DNA of 64,000 nucleotides from Victivallis sp. Marseille-Q1083. GTDB taxonomy: Bacteria > Verrucomicrobiota > Lentisphaeria > Victivallales > Victivallaceae. The stretch spans positions 1,540,001-1,604,000 of the forward strand of contig NZ_CAHJXL010000001.1 in NCBI RefSeq assembly GCF_903645315.1, given 5' to 3'. Positions 36,144 through 44,975 of this stretch are shown one piece after another. Positions within the stretch are counted from its first letter, which is position 1. Each line of letters opens with the position of its first letter. The position numbers were made by a program, and so were the translations under genes. Below the pieces are notes generated by a model. The model saw only the letters and a list, made by a program, of their open reading frames with translations. It searched no databases and was not told where the DNA came from.

Positions 36144-37277
36144 TTACTGACCCTCACTCATCGGATTGTTCTGTTTCTTCGCCGTATTCGGATTGAGTTT
36201 CAGGCGCAGCTCCTTCTGGCCGCCTTCCGAACCGAGCACGAATTGATCATCCACCTGGCCGAGCACCGTCGACAACGTATTGTTGTACAGCGTCGACAAC
36301 ACCGTTTCCGGGCTTTTGACATATTCGGCATAAATACTGTCGAAAGCGACGCTTTCGGCCTTGACCTCCGCGACAATCTGTTTGCGGTAGGTTTCGGCGT
36401 CGGCCAGAATTTTGGCCTGCTGCGCCATGACGTTATTTTCCATCGTCACCCGGTATTGTTCCGCCTCATTGATCAGTTGCGACTTGGTGTTGTTGGCGTT
36501 CGTCGCCTGCCGGAAGGCATCCAGCGTCTGCGCCGGCGGCCCCACCCGGTCGAGGGTCAGGCTGTTGATCGTCACGCCGATGTTCATCTCGTTGACCAGC
36601 GCGGAATAAACCCGCTGCACCTCTTCGCGGTAAGCGGTCTGGTTGGCGTACAGCAAATCGTCGATCGGCAGCGACGCCGTCACCCGCAATACCGCGGAGG
36701 ACAGCAGCGCTTTCAGCAGAGTCTGCGGACCGCGGCCGCCGTTGACGCCATTCAAGGTGTAAATGGTATCATTTTCCAGCGGGTTGTCCGGCGCCAGACA
36801 AGTGATGTAGTACTGATACGGCTCGGAAATGCTGTAAGTGACATTCCAGGCGGTATGCACAATATTGGCGTCGGAAGTCAGCAGATAGTTGTCCCGGCCC
36901 GGCAGCATCGGCTGCGGGATGATCTTGCCGTCCGGCGTGAAACGCGGGGTTCCGCCGGTGACATATTCGACCCGCAGCGACTGCGGCGCGGTTTTGACCG
37001 GGATGAACTGATGCACCGGATACGGCATGAACCAATGCCAGCCGGAATCGAACGTTTTCAGATATTTGCCGAACCGCAGCACGATGATCGATTCCTGCGC
37101 CTGTACCGCGAAATAACCGCGGACCGAGAAGAACCAGACCAGCATGCCGACGATCAGCACCACCAGCACGACAAACGCCAACTGCAGGCTTTTAACCAGG
37201 GAGCGCAAACCGGCTTCGTACAAACCGCCGCCGGACGCCGCCTCGAAATTGGCGGGTTGATTGGTTAAATCGTTCAT
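36144..37277 (-). CDS. SPFH-domain protein, HflK-like
   Basis: Membrane-anchored stomatin/prohibitin-family protein; in Escherichia coli HflK-HflC form a cage around the FtsH protease. One membrane helix at about 40-62 is followed by the SPFH domain (Q-E-S-I-I-V-L-R-F-G-K-Y, then W-H-W-F-M-P-Y-P-V) and a long helical C-terminus typical of oligomeric cages. The start at 37277 (M-N-D-L-T-N-Q) has AAGGAAAG upstream. It lies 23 bases after the HflC-like gene. No ftsH is in this operon; instead a P1B ATPase follows two bases downstream. Confidence 0.87.
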   Translation of the reverse strand: MNDLTNQPANFEAASGGGLYEAGLRSLVKSLQLAFVVLVVLIVGMLVWFFSVRGYFAVQAQESIIVLRFGKYLKTFDSGWHWFMPYPVHQFIPVKTAPQSLRVEYVTGGTPRFTPDGKIIPQPMLPGRDNYLLTSDANIVHTAWNVTYSISEPYQYYITCLAPDNPLENDTIYTLNGVNGGRGPQTLLKALLSSAVLRVTASLPIDDLLYANQTAYREEVQRVYSALVNEMNIGVTINSLTLDRVGPPAQTLDAFRQATNANNTKSQLINEAEQYRVTMENNVMAQQAKILADAETYRKQIVAEVKAESVAFDSIYAEYVKSPETVLSTLYNNTLSTVLGQVDDQFVLGSEGGQKELRLKLNPNTAKKQNNPMSEGQ

Positions 37278-37300
37278 TGTTTCTTTCCTTCTGGCTTGCG

Positions 37301-38230
37301 TCATTTCTGCGGAGCGGCCGGAGCGGCCTGCTGGGCGCCGGTCCGCATCACATCGAATGGCGCCTGCTCGGTGGTCATGATCAATGTCGTCTTCGTCCGC
37401 ATGATCTTCTGCAGCGCATCAAGCTTCCGCAGGAACATCGCCAATTCCGGATTCTTGGTGAAAACACCGTAATAAGTCGCCGCTTCGGCATCGCCCTGCG
37501 ACTGGATCTCCTTGGCCCGGGCATTGGCTTCCGCAATCAGCCGCTGCGCGTCGCTGTCGGCCTTGACCCGGATGCTTTCGGCAATCTTCTTGCCTTCGGC
37601 CAGGAATTTCTCCGCGACGATCTTGCGCTCCGAAATCATCCGCGCGAAGACATTCTCGGTAATCGTCGGCGGCAGGTTCAGCAGATTGATGCCGACCGTC
37701 TTGACCGTGATCCCGTAAGAAGCGGTCTGCTTGCGCAACGCCTCGCAAATCTCATCCTGGATTTCCGACAATTTCATCTGGTCCTTGTCGGCATTGATGA
37801 GTTCATCGAACTTGTAACGGCCGAACGCCGCGTTCTTCGCGCCGCGCATCCAGACGTTCAGCTCTTTTTCGGCATTCTCAATCGTCACCAGCCCCTTGTA
37901 GAAGGAGGCGGCATCGGTGATTTCATAAACGGCGAAAACGCCGACCAGCACGTTCTGCCCGTCGGCAGTCAACGTCTCCTCGACCTGCCCCTCGTTGCCG
38001 TTAAAGCAGCGGGCGCGCTTGTCGAAGCGGTAGATATCCTGGATCGGATACGGCCAGCGCCAGTGCAACCCCGGCTCCGGCACCACATCCTCAATCCGGC
38101 CGAACGTCGTAATCACCGCGCTCTCCGTTTCATTGACCTGGTACGTGAAAATCACCGCGAACATGATGACGGCCACCACGACCGCCAGAAGAATCGTCGG
38201 CCAGTGTTTCAAACGATTGCCTTGCGACAT
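37301..38230 (-). CDS. SPFH-domain protein, HflC-like
   Basis: 309 residues: one membrane helix (about 10-31), then the SPFH domain (E-S-A-V-I-T-T-F-G-R-I, then P-G-L-H-W-R-W-P-Y-P-I) and a coiled helix rich in Ala/Glu/Lys (A-E-G-K-K-I-A-E-S-I-R-V-K-A-D-S-D-A). The R-V-K-A-D-S-D-A-Q region and the Y-Y-x-V-F ending match HflC. It sits between the two other SPFH genes (28 and 23 base gaps), so three distinct SPFH subunits are made together. Confidence 0.88.
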   Translation of the reverse strand: MSQGNRLKHWPTILLAVVVAVIMFAVIFTYQVNETESAVITTFGRIEDVVPEPGLHWRWPYPIQDIYRFDKRARCFNGNEGQVEETLTADGQNVLVGVFAVYEITDAASFYKGLVTIENAEKELNVWMRGAKNAAFGRYKFDELINADKDQMKLSEIQDEICEALRKQTASYGITVKTVGINLLNLPPTITENVFARMISERKIVAEKFLAEGKKIAESIRVKADSDAQRLIAEANARAKEIQSQGDAEAATYYGVFTKNPELAMFLRKLDALQKIMRTKTTLIMTTEQAPFDVMRTGAQQAAPAAPQK

Positions 38231-38258
38231 AATATATACTCCTGTCTTATTTCAATGA

Positions 38259-40265
38259 TTACTGATTTGCCGGTTGATCGGCGGCCGGGCCGCCCAGCGC
38301 GCCGAGATTGGCGTCGATCAGATCGATCTGCGCCTTGGTTTCAAAATTCATCTCGTAAACTTCACGCGCCAGCGAGGAGCTCAGGATGAACTTCCGAACT
38401 TCGTCGGAATTGTTTTCAAGCAAACTCAGGTAGGTCCGCAACTTGTACAATTCCGGCAACTGCTCGAAAGCGGTCAACTGCTTTTTGAAACGCTCGCTTT
38501 CCGCTTCGGCCACCCGGACCGTCTGATATTTCTCCGCCTCGGCATTGGCAATAATCCGCTCGTACATCGCTTCAGTGGCCGGCACGACCTGCACTTCATA
38601 GGCGCGGGCATTGAGAATTTCAGTCTCCTTCTGCTCCATCGCCCCGATGACCGCCTGAAAGGCCGGCGCCACCTGTTCCACCGGCGGATGAACGCCGGTC
38701 AGCGAGATGCTGACCACCTCGATGCCAAGTTCCAGCCGGTCGGCTTCCGCCTGGATCGCCGCCTGGATCGCCGCCTGCGCCTTGCTGCGTTCGACGGACA
38801 TCAGATCCATCATCGGCGCACTGGCCAGGTAATCGGTCGCCACCATTTCCCCGATGTTCAACAGAATTTTATCGGAATTGCGGTTGTCATACAGATATTT
38901 GAAAACGCCATCCTCGCGGATATGATACTGCACCAGCATCTCCATACTCAGAAACGAAACGCTCGAACTGGTGTTGTCGCGATGCTGCCGGGAAGCGACC
39001 AGGAATTTATTCTCATTGTGGGCATGTTCCTGGGTCCACAGCACGACGCTGTGCACCGCTTCGGCATGCTTGTCTTTTTTCTTCGGCGGCTCATGGCCGT
39101 GACCGTCATCCACCCACTCGTCCTCTTCTTCCTCGAATTCGGAAGCGCCGACGACCACCTGGTGTATTTCCGAACAACTGACTTTGCGGAGGCCGCCGAA
39201 CGGCCACGGCAGCGTGAAATACAATCCCGGCTGCAGCAATTCGCGCTCGGTAATCCGCCCGAAACGCTCCCGCACCCCGACTTCGCTCGGACCGACCTCA
39301 ACCACGGCGGTGAAAATCCACAAAACCACCACCCACAATACCAGCAGCGGAAAAAGCGAACGCTCGATAAAACTGTAGATCCAGGTGCCGGAAACCTTGA
39401 AGCCAAACTGATAATCCAGCGTATTGGCGATATTGCGCATCACGCCGCCCGGTTCGGTAAAAAGCGACAGCAAACTGCTTTCGAAAATCGGCTTGCTCTC
39501 CTCCAGCGTCCGCGGCCGGTAAAATTCCATGATAAAATTGACGACGAACTCAAAGCCGAGCACGATCAACGCGACCAGGATGATCCGGCGGAAATAGAGA
39601 TCGCTGTCGGCCAGAAACGGCGCTTCCATCTTGTTCAGCAGCAGACTGACGGTCGCCAGCAGCATGATGACGAAACCGACGATCAGCCAGGCGCCCAGCG
39701 GCCGCAGCCAGCGGAAACTCTTCGTCCGCGCCTGGCCGATGAAAAAGGCGCCGCACAACGCACTGAAAATCATCACGATTGCCGACAGGAAAACCGCCTG
39801 ATTCGAAGAGGCGCCGGTCGGGGCGATTTCACGGGTACTCCAGAAGCGCCAGAAGAAAAACAGCTCCACCGTCAGCAGCAGCACCGCCAGCACCGTCAAC
39901 ACATACGGCGCATATTTCTTGTAATTGCCGAACGAGCGGCCGGAGGTAAAGCGGACATCCTCCTCAACATTGAAGGCGTGATGCCCCTCCTTGCGTTTCT
40001 CCAGCAGCCGTTTTTCCTCGGCTTCATTCAACGCCGCCGATGACAGGACGCCGTAAATGGTGCCGCCGACGGCAAACAGCACGGCCAGCGAAAACGGCAC
40101 CACGCCCAGTGAAAATGTATCGGAGTTGGCAAAATTGAAATTGACCACTCCGAGAATCAGCACCAGCAGCAGCAGCACCAGACCGAACAAACCGCCGATG
40201 ACCGATAATTTGGTCATCAACCCGGCATTGTCGATTGACTCTCTTACTTTTCTTTCGTTCTCCAT
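38259..40265 (-). CDS. Polytopic SPFH-domain protein (HflK-like with multi-helix N-terminus)
   Basis: 668 residues, about twice the normal HflK length. The first 330 residues hold about seven hydrophobic helices (near 19-40, 52-72, 120-140, 160-178, 192-212, 228-248, 305-327). Then follows an SPFH domain (V-G-P-S-E-V-G-V-R-E-R-F-G-R) and a long helical tail. Inside the SPFH domain is an insert rich in acidic residues and histidine (E-E-E-E-D-E-W-V-D-D-G-H-G-H-E-P-P), a possible metal-binding loop. It is the largest of three adjacent SPFH genes and may scaffold the others. Verrucomicrobial HflK homologues with N-terminal extensions are the nearest thing I know. Confidence 0.82.
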   Translation of the reverse strand: MENERKVRESIDNAGLMTKLSVIGGLFGLVLLLLVLILGVVNFNFANSDTFSLGVVPFSLAVLFAVGGTIYGVLSSAALNEAEEKRLLEKRKEGHHAFNVEEDVRFTSGRSFGNYKKYAPYVLTVLAVLLLTVELFFFWRFWSTREIAPTGASSNQAVFLSAIVMIFSALCGAFFIGQARTKSFRWLRPLGAWLIVGFVIMLLATVSLLLNKMEAPFLADSDLYFRRIILVALIVLGFEFVVNFIMEFYRPRTLEESKPIFESSLLSLFTEPGGVMRNIANTLDYQFGFKVSGTWIYSFIERSLFPLLVLWVVVLWIFTAVVEVGPSEVGVRERFGRITERELLQPGLYFTLPWPFGGLRKVSCSEIHQVVVGASEFEEEEDEWVDDGHGHEPPKKKDKHAEAVHSVVLWTQEHAHNENKFLVASRQHRDNTSSSVSFLSMEMLVQYHIREDGVFKYLYDNRNSDKILLNIGEMVATDYLASAPMMDLMSVERSKAQAAIQAAIQAEADRLELGIEVVSISLTGVHPPVEQVAPAFQAVIGAMEQKETEILNARAYEVQVVPATEAMYERIIANAEAEKYQTVRVAEAESERFKKQLTAFEQLPELYKLRTYLSLLENNSDEVRKFILSSSLAREVYEMNFETKAQIDLIDANLGALGGPAADQPANQ

Positions 40266-40316
40266 TCCTACCTCGGATTATTTGGTGATATATCCTTAGA
40301 TTAGCCTTGAAAATAA

Positions 40317-40775
40317 TTATACCACGATTTCAATAGATTGGCAAATGAAAATCCGGCCGCGCCGGCAAGTTCCGATCCGGATCAGCGGCGGAGCCCGCGC
40401 CGGCAAACGGACCGGCAGAAGCACGCCGGCCTCCTCCGGCGGCGGCAACGGCTCGGGCAGCGGCGGGGCAGGCGATTCGACCGACGCCTGCGCTTCCGAT
40501 GGAAAACAACCGAACAGGCCGGCACAGACCGGGCAGAAGGCGTGGTTGTCCGGCAACGGGGTAAAATCCTGGTGGGAAGCGGTGACGATCAATTTGTCCG
40601 CCGGACCATACAGCAAACAAACCGCACCATGGGCCTCAGGCGGATGGCACAATTCACCGCGATGAATCATCGGATGGATGAAACTGCTCAAGGCAAAACA
40701 GACCGCTCCCAACAGCAGTACAAGCGAGGCATCCCAACGGCGTCTTGCCAGAATCTGTTCCCGTTCCATCATCAT
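40317..40775 (-). CDS. Small membrane protein with CPxC motif, DUF2946-like
   Basis: About 152 residues. One hydrophobic segment near the N-terminus (A-S-L-V-L-L-L-G-A-V-C-F-A-L-S-S-F), then an extra-cytoplasmic part with H/C residues (H-P-M-I-H-R-G-E-L-C-H-P) and F-C-P-V-C-A-G-L-F, followed by a Pro/Glu-rich linker and a basic R-A-P-P end. This pattern resembles DUF2946 proteins, often found near copper genes, but the match is by eye only. The ATG at 40775 is preferred (AGGAG ten bases upstream; a TTG at 40781 is possible). It is the first gene of the SPFH/P1B/ABC operon. Confidence 0.6.
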   Translation of the reverse strand: MMMEREQILARRRWDASLVLLLGAVCFALSSFIHPMIHRGELCHPPEAHGAVCLLYGPADKLIVTASHQDFTPLPDNHAFCPVCAGLFGCFPSEAQASVESPAPPLPEPLPPPEEAGVLLPVRLPARAPPLIRIGTCRRGRIFICQSIEIVV

Positions 40776-40852
40776 CAGCAAATAACTCCTGAAATTCCAA
40801 ATGATGCAATATATCCGGCCGGAACGGATATTTCAATGCTGCATCGCTAAAA

Positions 40853-40884
40853 AAGGCCGTCAAGCAGAAACTCTTGACGGCCTT
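40853..40884 (-). terminator. Intrinsic terminator of the rplM-rpsI-argC operon
   Basis: 12-bp perfect stem (40853-40864 with 40873-40884) with an 8-base loop. On the minus strand it is followed by TTTTTT, 34 bases past the argC stop codon. A clear Rho-independent terminator. Confidence 0.92.
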
Positions 40885-40917
40885 GGAGCCATTCCGGTTC
40901 GAAAACAATATGCCTTT

Positions 40918-41946
40918 TCAGAGCAACCCTTCGGTTTCAGCCAGGCCGAACCGGATGTTCATGCACTGCAGCGCCTGCCCGGAAGCGCCTTTCGTCAAAT
41001 TGTCGATCACCGAAGTGACGATCAATTTGTTAGTGTGTTTGTCCAGCGAATAACCGATTTCGCAACAATTGGTCATCGTCACATACTTGGTGTCGGAGCA
41101 GCGCCCCGCCCCCAGAACCCGGACGAACCGTTCATTGCCGTAAGCGGCCTGGTAAACCTCCGCCACCCGTTCAGCCGTACAGCCCGGCAGCATGTTCAGC
41201 AACAACGTCGAATTGATGCCCCGGTTGGTCGGCACCAGGTGCGGGACGAAATTGATCGCCAATTCATCGACTCCGGCGGCAACGGCCATCTCCTGCTCGA
41301 TTTCCGGCAGATGCCGGTGGCCGCAGGGTTTATAGGCTTTGACACTCTCGTTGCACTCCGGGAAAATATAGGCCAGATCGACTTTGCGGCCGGCTCCGGT
41401 CACACCGGACATGCTGGCGACGACAATGCCTTCCGGGCTGACCAGCCCGGCCGCCAACAACGGAGCGCTCGGCAAAATGGAACTGGTCGGATAACAGCCG
41501 GGACAGGCGATCAAATCCGCCTGGCGAATCCGGTCGCGATAGCGCTCCGGCAATCCGTAAACCGCCTTGCCGAGCAGTTCCGGGGCCGGATGGTCAACGC
41601 CGTAATATTCCTTGTATTTGGCCGGACTCTTCAGCCGGAAATCGGCGCTGATGTCGATCACCTTGACGCCAGCGTTCAACAGCGGGATGGCGAATTCAGT
41701 CGCCAACCCGTGCGGCAGCGCCAGAAAGGCGACATCACAATTGGCCGCCAGCTCCCGGGCATCGGGGGCGGAAAATTCCAGACCGCTGCCCAGAAAACGC
41801 GGAAACACCTCGCTGACCGGCTGACCGGCATATTTGCGCGACGTAACCGCCGTAACTTTGCACTGCCGGTGCCGCAGCAACAGGCGCAGGAGCTCCTCGC
41901 CGGCATAACCGGACGCCCCCACCACCGCTACGCGAATTGCAGACAT
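40918..41946 (-). CDS. argC: N-acetyl-gamma-glutamyl-phosphate reductase
   Basis: Third step of arginine synthesis, NADPH-dependent. The Rossmann motif G-A-S-G-Y-A-G is at 10-16, and the catalytic cysteine C151 is in A-C-P-G-C-Y-P-T. The start at 41946 (M-S-A-I-R-V-A) has GAGGAAG eight bases upstream; the frame extends 34 codons further into rpsI without a start signal. 342 residues, usual. Unusually it follows rplM-rpsI with a 25-base gap and shares their terminator, while argJ lies elsewhere (47242). Confidence 0.95.
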   Translation of the reverse strand: MSAIRVAVVGASGYAGEELLRLLLRHRQCKVTAVTSRKYAGQPVSEVFPRFLGSGLEFSAPDARELAANCDVAFLALPHGLATEFAIPLLNAGVKVIDISADFRLKSPAKYKEYYGVDHPAPELLGKAVYGLPERYRDRIRQADLIACPGCYPTSSILPSAPLLAAGLVSPEGIVVASMSGVTGAGRKVDLAYIFPECNESVKAYKPCGHRHLPEIEQEMAVAAGVDELAINFVPHLVPTNRGINSTLLLNMLPGCTAERVAEVYQAAYGNERFVRVLGAGRCSDTKYVTMTNCCEIGYSLDKHTNKLIVTSVIDNLTKGASGQALQCMNIRFGLAETEGLL

Positions 41947-41971
41947 AAACACTTCCTCGGAATAAAGGCAA

Positions 41972-42367
41972 TTAGCGCTTGGAGAACTGGAACCGTTTAC
42001 GAGCGCCGGGCTGACCGGATTTCTTGCGTTCCTTGACGCGGGAATCACGGGTCATCATGCCGCAGCTCTTCAGGGTCGGCCGCAACGATTCGTCATATTT
42101 GACCAGCGCACGGCTCAAACCGTGCCGCATCGCACCGGCCTGACCGACCATACCGCCACCGTTCAGCGTCACGGCGATGTCATATTTGCCTTCGGCGCCG
42201 ACGGCGACCAACGGCTGCAAAATATAACCGCGCAGCGATTCGGTGGTAAAATATTCCTTCCAGCATTTGCCGCCGACGGTCACCACTCCGGTACCCGGCT
42301 TGATCCGAACCCGGGCAACCGCACATTTCCGGCGACCGGTGGCCCATACATATTCCTGATTGATCAT
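41972..42367 (-). CDS. rpsI: 30S ribosomal protein S9
   Basis: 131 residues. T-G-R-R-K-C-A-V-A-R-V-R-I-K-P-G near the start and the basic C-terminal tail ending G-A-R-K-R-F-Q-F-S-K-R, which reaches the P-site tRNA, identify S9. It lies three bases after rplM, the conserved bacterial pairing. Confidence 0.97.
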   Translation of the reverse strand: MINQEYVWATGRRKCAVARVRIKPGTGVVTVGGKCWKEYFTTESLRGYILQPLVAVGAEGKYDIAVTLNGGGMVGQAGAMRHGLSRALVKYDESLRPTLKSCGMMTRDSRVKERKKSGQPGARKRFQFSKR

Positions 42368-42370
42368 AGC

Positions 42371-42805
42371 TTATTTCTCCACTGTAATTTTCCGGGGGTT
42401 CTGAGCGGCATGCGGATGTTCGGCGCCGTTATAAACCCGCAATTTGCGGAACTGGGCGCGGCCGAGACGGCCGTGCGGCATCATGCCCCAGACGGCATCT
42501 TCGATCAAACGGGCGGCATTCTTCCGGCGGATTTCGGCCGCGGTGCGTTCCTTGCGGCCGCCGCGGAAACCACTGAAGTCGACATAGATTTTTTCTTCGC
42601 TCTTGCGGCCGGTGAACACGGCATTGTCCGCATTGACGACCACGACGAAAGCGCCGGTATCGATGTGCGGGGTATAAGTCGGCTTGTCTTTGCCGCGCAA
42701 CGCGTTGGCGATCATGACCGCAAGACGCCCGACCGGAGCTTCCGAAGCATCGAACAGGACATATTCGCGGTTGATCTCGCCTGTTTTTGCCAAATAAGTT
42801 TTCAT
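42371..42805 (-). CDS. rplM: 50S ribosomal protein L13
   Basis: 144 residues. W-x-x-x-A-S-E-A-P-V-G-R-L-A type start region, then D-T-G-A-F-V-V-V-V-N-A-D and M-M-P-H-G-R-L-G, all L13 hallmarks. First gene of rplM-rpsI-argC; the promoter must lie in the gap upstream of 42805. Confidence 0.97.
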   Translation of the reverse strand: MKTYLAKTGEINREYVLFDASEAPVGRLAVMIANALRGKDKPTYTPHIDTGAFVVVVNADNAVFTGRKSEEKIYVDFSGFRGGRKERTAAEIRRKNAARLIEDAVWGMMPHGRLGRAQFRKLRVYNGAEHPHAAQNPRKITVEK

Positions 42806-43370
42806 CGTCTTTTCTCAGTAAAAATAAATTTGCACTCTGTTCGTTTTTTCGCATCTCCGCCGCTTATCGCACCAAGCAGACAAAGACCGACTACCGAAAA
42901 CCGTCAGCCGTGATCGGGGTTCAGCGTATGACGGAATTGAATACTTTATCGTCAATCGCTTATTTTTCAATGATTTTCCGGCAAAAAAACCGATTTTTCT
43001 ATTGCTTCCGGCCATTTCCATAAAATTTTTTGCCTACGGTCCGCTTTCGCGCTGCCGGCAAACAAAGTTCCGGCGAACCCGACCGCGGGGTTTCCCATGC
43101 CGTAAAATCTGCCTGTCGCGGCTCCGGGCAAGCCCCAAAACGGCCGCAGCCACCGAAACGACTTCGTCATAAAAGCGACGGGCAGGAATCGCCATAAAAC
43201 AATTTGATTATCAAAGCACTTAAAGAAATGACGATCTTTTGACGGAAAGCTGCCGGCTTACTCTTTTTCCCGTCAGCCGACACTGAACCGGCAATGACGG
43301 CGGGGAAAAGACGGGCCATACCCGCCGGAATGCCGCCGCCGGGAACAGGTCAAGCGCCGGAGCAGTGGCG
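42806..43370. other. 565-base gap with possible structured RNA and operon promoter
   Basis: No credible gene. The part next to rplM (42806-42960) is AT-rich and probably carries the rplM promoter. A long-range stem pairs 43109-43119 (CTGCCTGTCGC) with 43175-43185 (GCGACGGGCAG), one G-T pair, enclosing smaller hairpins such as GGCT...AGCC and GACTTCGTC. It fits no RNA family I know, and may be a relic. A short frame of 67 codons in 42967-43170 has no ribosome site. Confidence 0.35.
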
Positions 43371-44960
43371 TCAATGCCCGGCCGGCACTTCTTTCGGTCT
43401 CTTCCGCCGTCGGAAGGTGCCGAGCAGTTCCGGCAATTCTTCGCTCTTGAACAGATAGTTGAGCAGCAGATAGACCAGGGCGAAAACCGAACCGCAGAAA
43501 ACCAGCGGCAGCAAGTCCTTCGGCAGCCAGCCGACTGCCAGCCGCATCTGAAGCCAATGGTAAGCGAAATAGACGGACACCGCCAGCAGACTGGCGACCG
43601 ACGTCTTCAGGAACGCCTTTACAACCGGCAGCCAATGCAGTTCCAGCCCGGAACGCCGCAATGCCAACAGCAGCAGCGAGTTGTTGATCAGCGACGACAT
43701 CACCGTCGCCAGCGCTATCCCTCCCTGGCGCATCGGAAACATCAGCAGCAGGTTCAAAACGACATTGCAACTGATGGCGATCAGCGACATTTTCAACGGG
43801 GTCGCCATATCCTTGCGGGCATAAAAGGCCGGCAGGATGATTTTCGTCGCACAAAAAGTCGGAATGCCGAGCGAATAGAACATCATCGCCCAGCCGGTTT
43901 CCTTCAAATTGGTTTCGGTGAAGCTGCCGCGCAGAAAAAGCAGGCGCAGAATTTCCTCCCGGAAGACGATGAAAAATACCGCCAGCGGCAGGCAGAGAAA
44001 GAAAACATAGCGCAAACCGAGATTCATATCGTCGAGCAGTTCGGCGAATTGTTCATGGGCCGCCGCCCTGGACATGTCCGCCAGCAATACCGCGCTCAAC
44101 GCGGTGGCGAACACCCCCAGCGGCACATAGACGATCCGTTCGGTATAGTTCAAGGCCGGCACCGCATAGGGACCGAGAAAAGCCGCCAGCGTCCGGTCGA
44201 CGAGAAAACTCACCTGGATCGCCGAAGCGCCGATCAGCCCGGGCAACACCAGACGCCACAAATCGCGCAATACTCCCACTTCACCACGCAGGCCGCGGTC
44301 GAACAACGGCATGCACCGGCTCCGCCACAATAGAAAAACCATCAACGCCAACTGCACCGCGCCGGAAAGCAGCACCGCAAATCCCAAAGCCTCCAGCAGC
44401 CGTGCGCCATCCGCGCAACGAAAATAATATGCACCGTACAGGACCGCGATCAAAAAGACGTTGAAGGCCAGCGCGCCGAGCGCCGGCAGAAAGAAAATTC
44501 TTCTGGTATTCAAAAAAGCGCCGATGATGCCGATCAGGCAGATAAAGAACGCATAGGGCATCACCACCGGAATCAGCGTCATCGCCATCCGGCCGTAATC
44601 GGTCGTGATCCAGGGACGCAGCAATATGGCTCCGCCGGAAACGACGACGACGATCAACGCCAACAGAACCCCCAGCACGCAAAAAACCACCCCGAGCTGG
44701 CGGCGCATCGTCGCGGTGTCCCGTTTCGCCTCCGTATGGGTCAGCAGCGGAATCAGCGCCTGGGCCAAAGCGCCTTCCCCCAGAATCCGGCGGCAGAGGT
44801 TCGGCGCCATCAGCGCCAGTTCCCAGGCCGTCGCCAGCGCGCCGCCGCCGAGCACCCAGGCTTCCAGCATGGCGCGCACCAAGCCGAGGATGCGGCTGCA
44901 GAACGTCGCCAATGCCACGCCGGAAGAACTTTTCAGAATGTCAAACCGATTTTTCCGCAT
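43371..44960 (-). CDS. murJ: Lipid II flippase MurJ
   Basis: Moves lipid-linked peptidoglycan precursor across the inner membrane. 529 residues with about 14 membrane helices. The N-terminal S-R-I-L-G-L-V-R motif and F-C-A-T-K-I-I-L-P-A-F-Y-A-R-K-D are typical of the MVF/MOP family. 15 bases after ychF on the same strand. The C-terminal tail is basic and cytoplasmic. Confidence 0.94.
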   Translation of the reverse strand: MRKNRFDILKSSSGVALATFCSRILGLVRAMLEAWVLGGGALATAWELALMAPNLCRRILGEGALAQALIPLLTHTEAKRDTATMRRQLGVVFCVLGVLLALIVVVVSGGAILLRPWITTDYGRMAMTLIPVVMPYAFFICLIGIIGAFLNTRRIFFLPALGALAFNVFLIAVLYGAYYFRCADGARLLEALGFAVLLSGAVQLALMVFLLWRSRCMPLFDRGLRGEVGVLRDLWRLVLPGLIGASAIQVSFLVDRTLAAFLGPYAVPALNYTERIVYVPLGVFATALSAVLLADMSRAAAHEQFAELLDDMNLGLRYVFFLCLPLAVFFIVFREEILRLLFLRGSFTETNLKETGWAMMFYSLGIPTFCATKIILPAFYARKDMATPLKMSLIAISCNVVLNLLLMFPMRQGGIALATVMSSLINNSLLLLALRRSGLELHWLPVVKAFLKTSVASLLAVSVYFAYHWLQMRLAVGWLPKDLLPLVFCGSVFALVYLLLNYLFKSEELPELLGTFRRRKRPKEVPAGH

Positions 44961-44975
44961 CGCCGGCCATAATCA

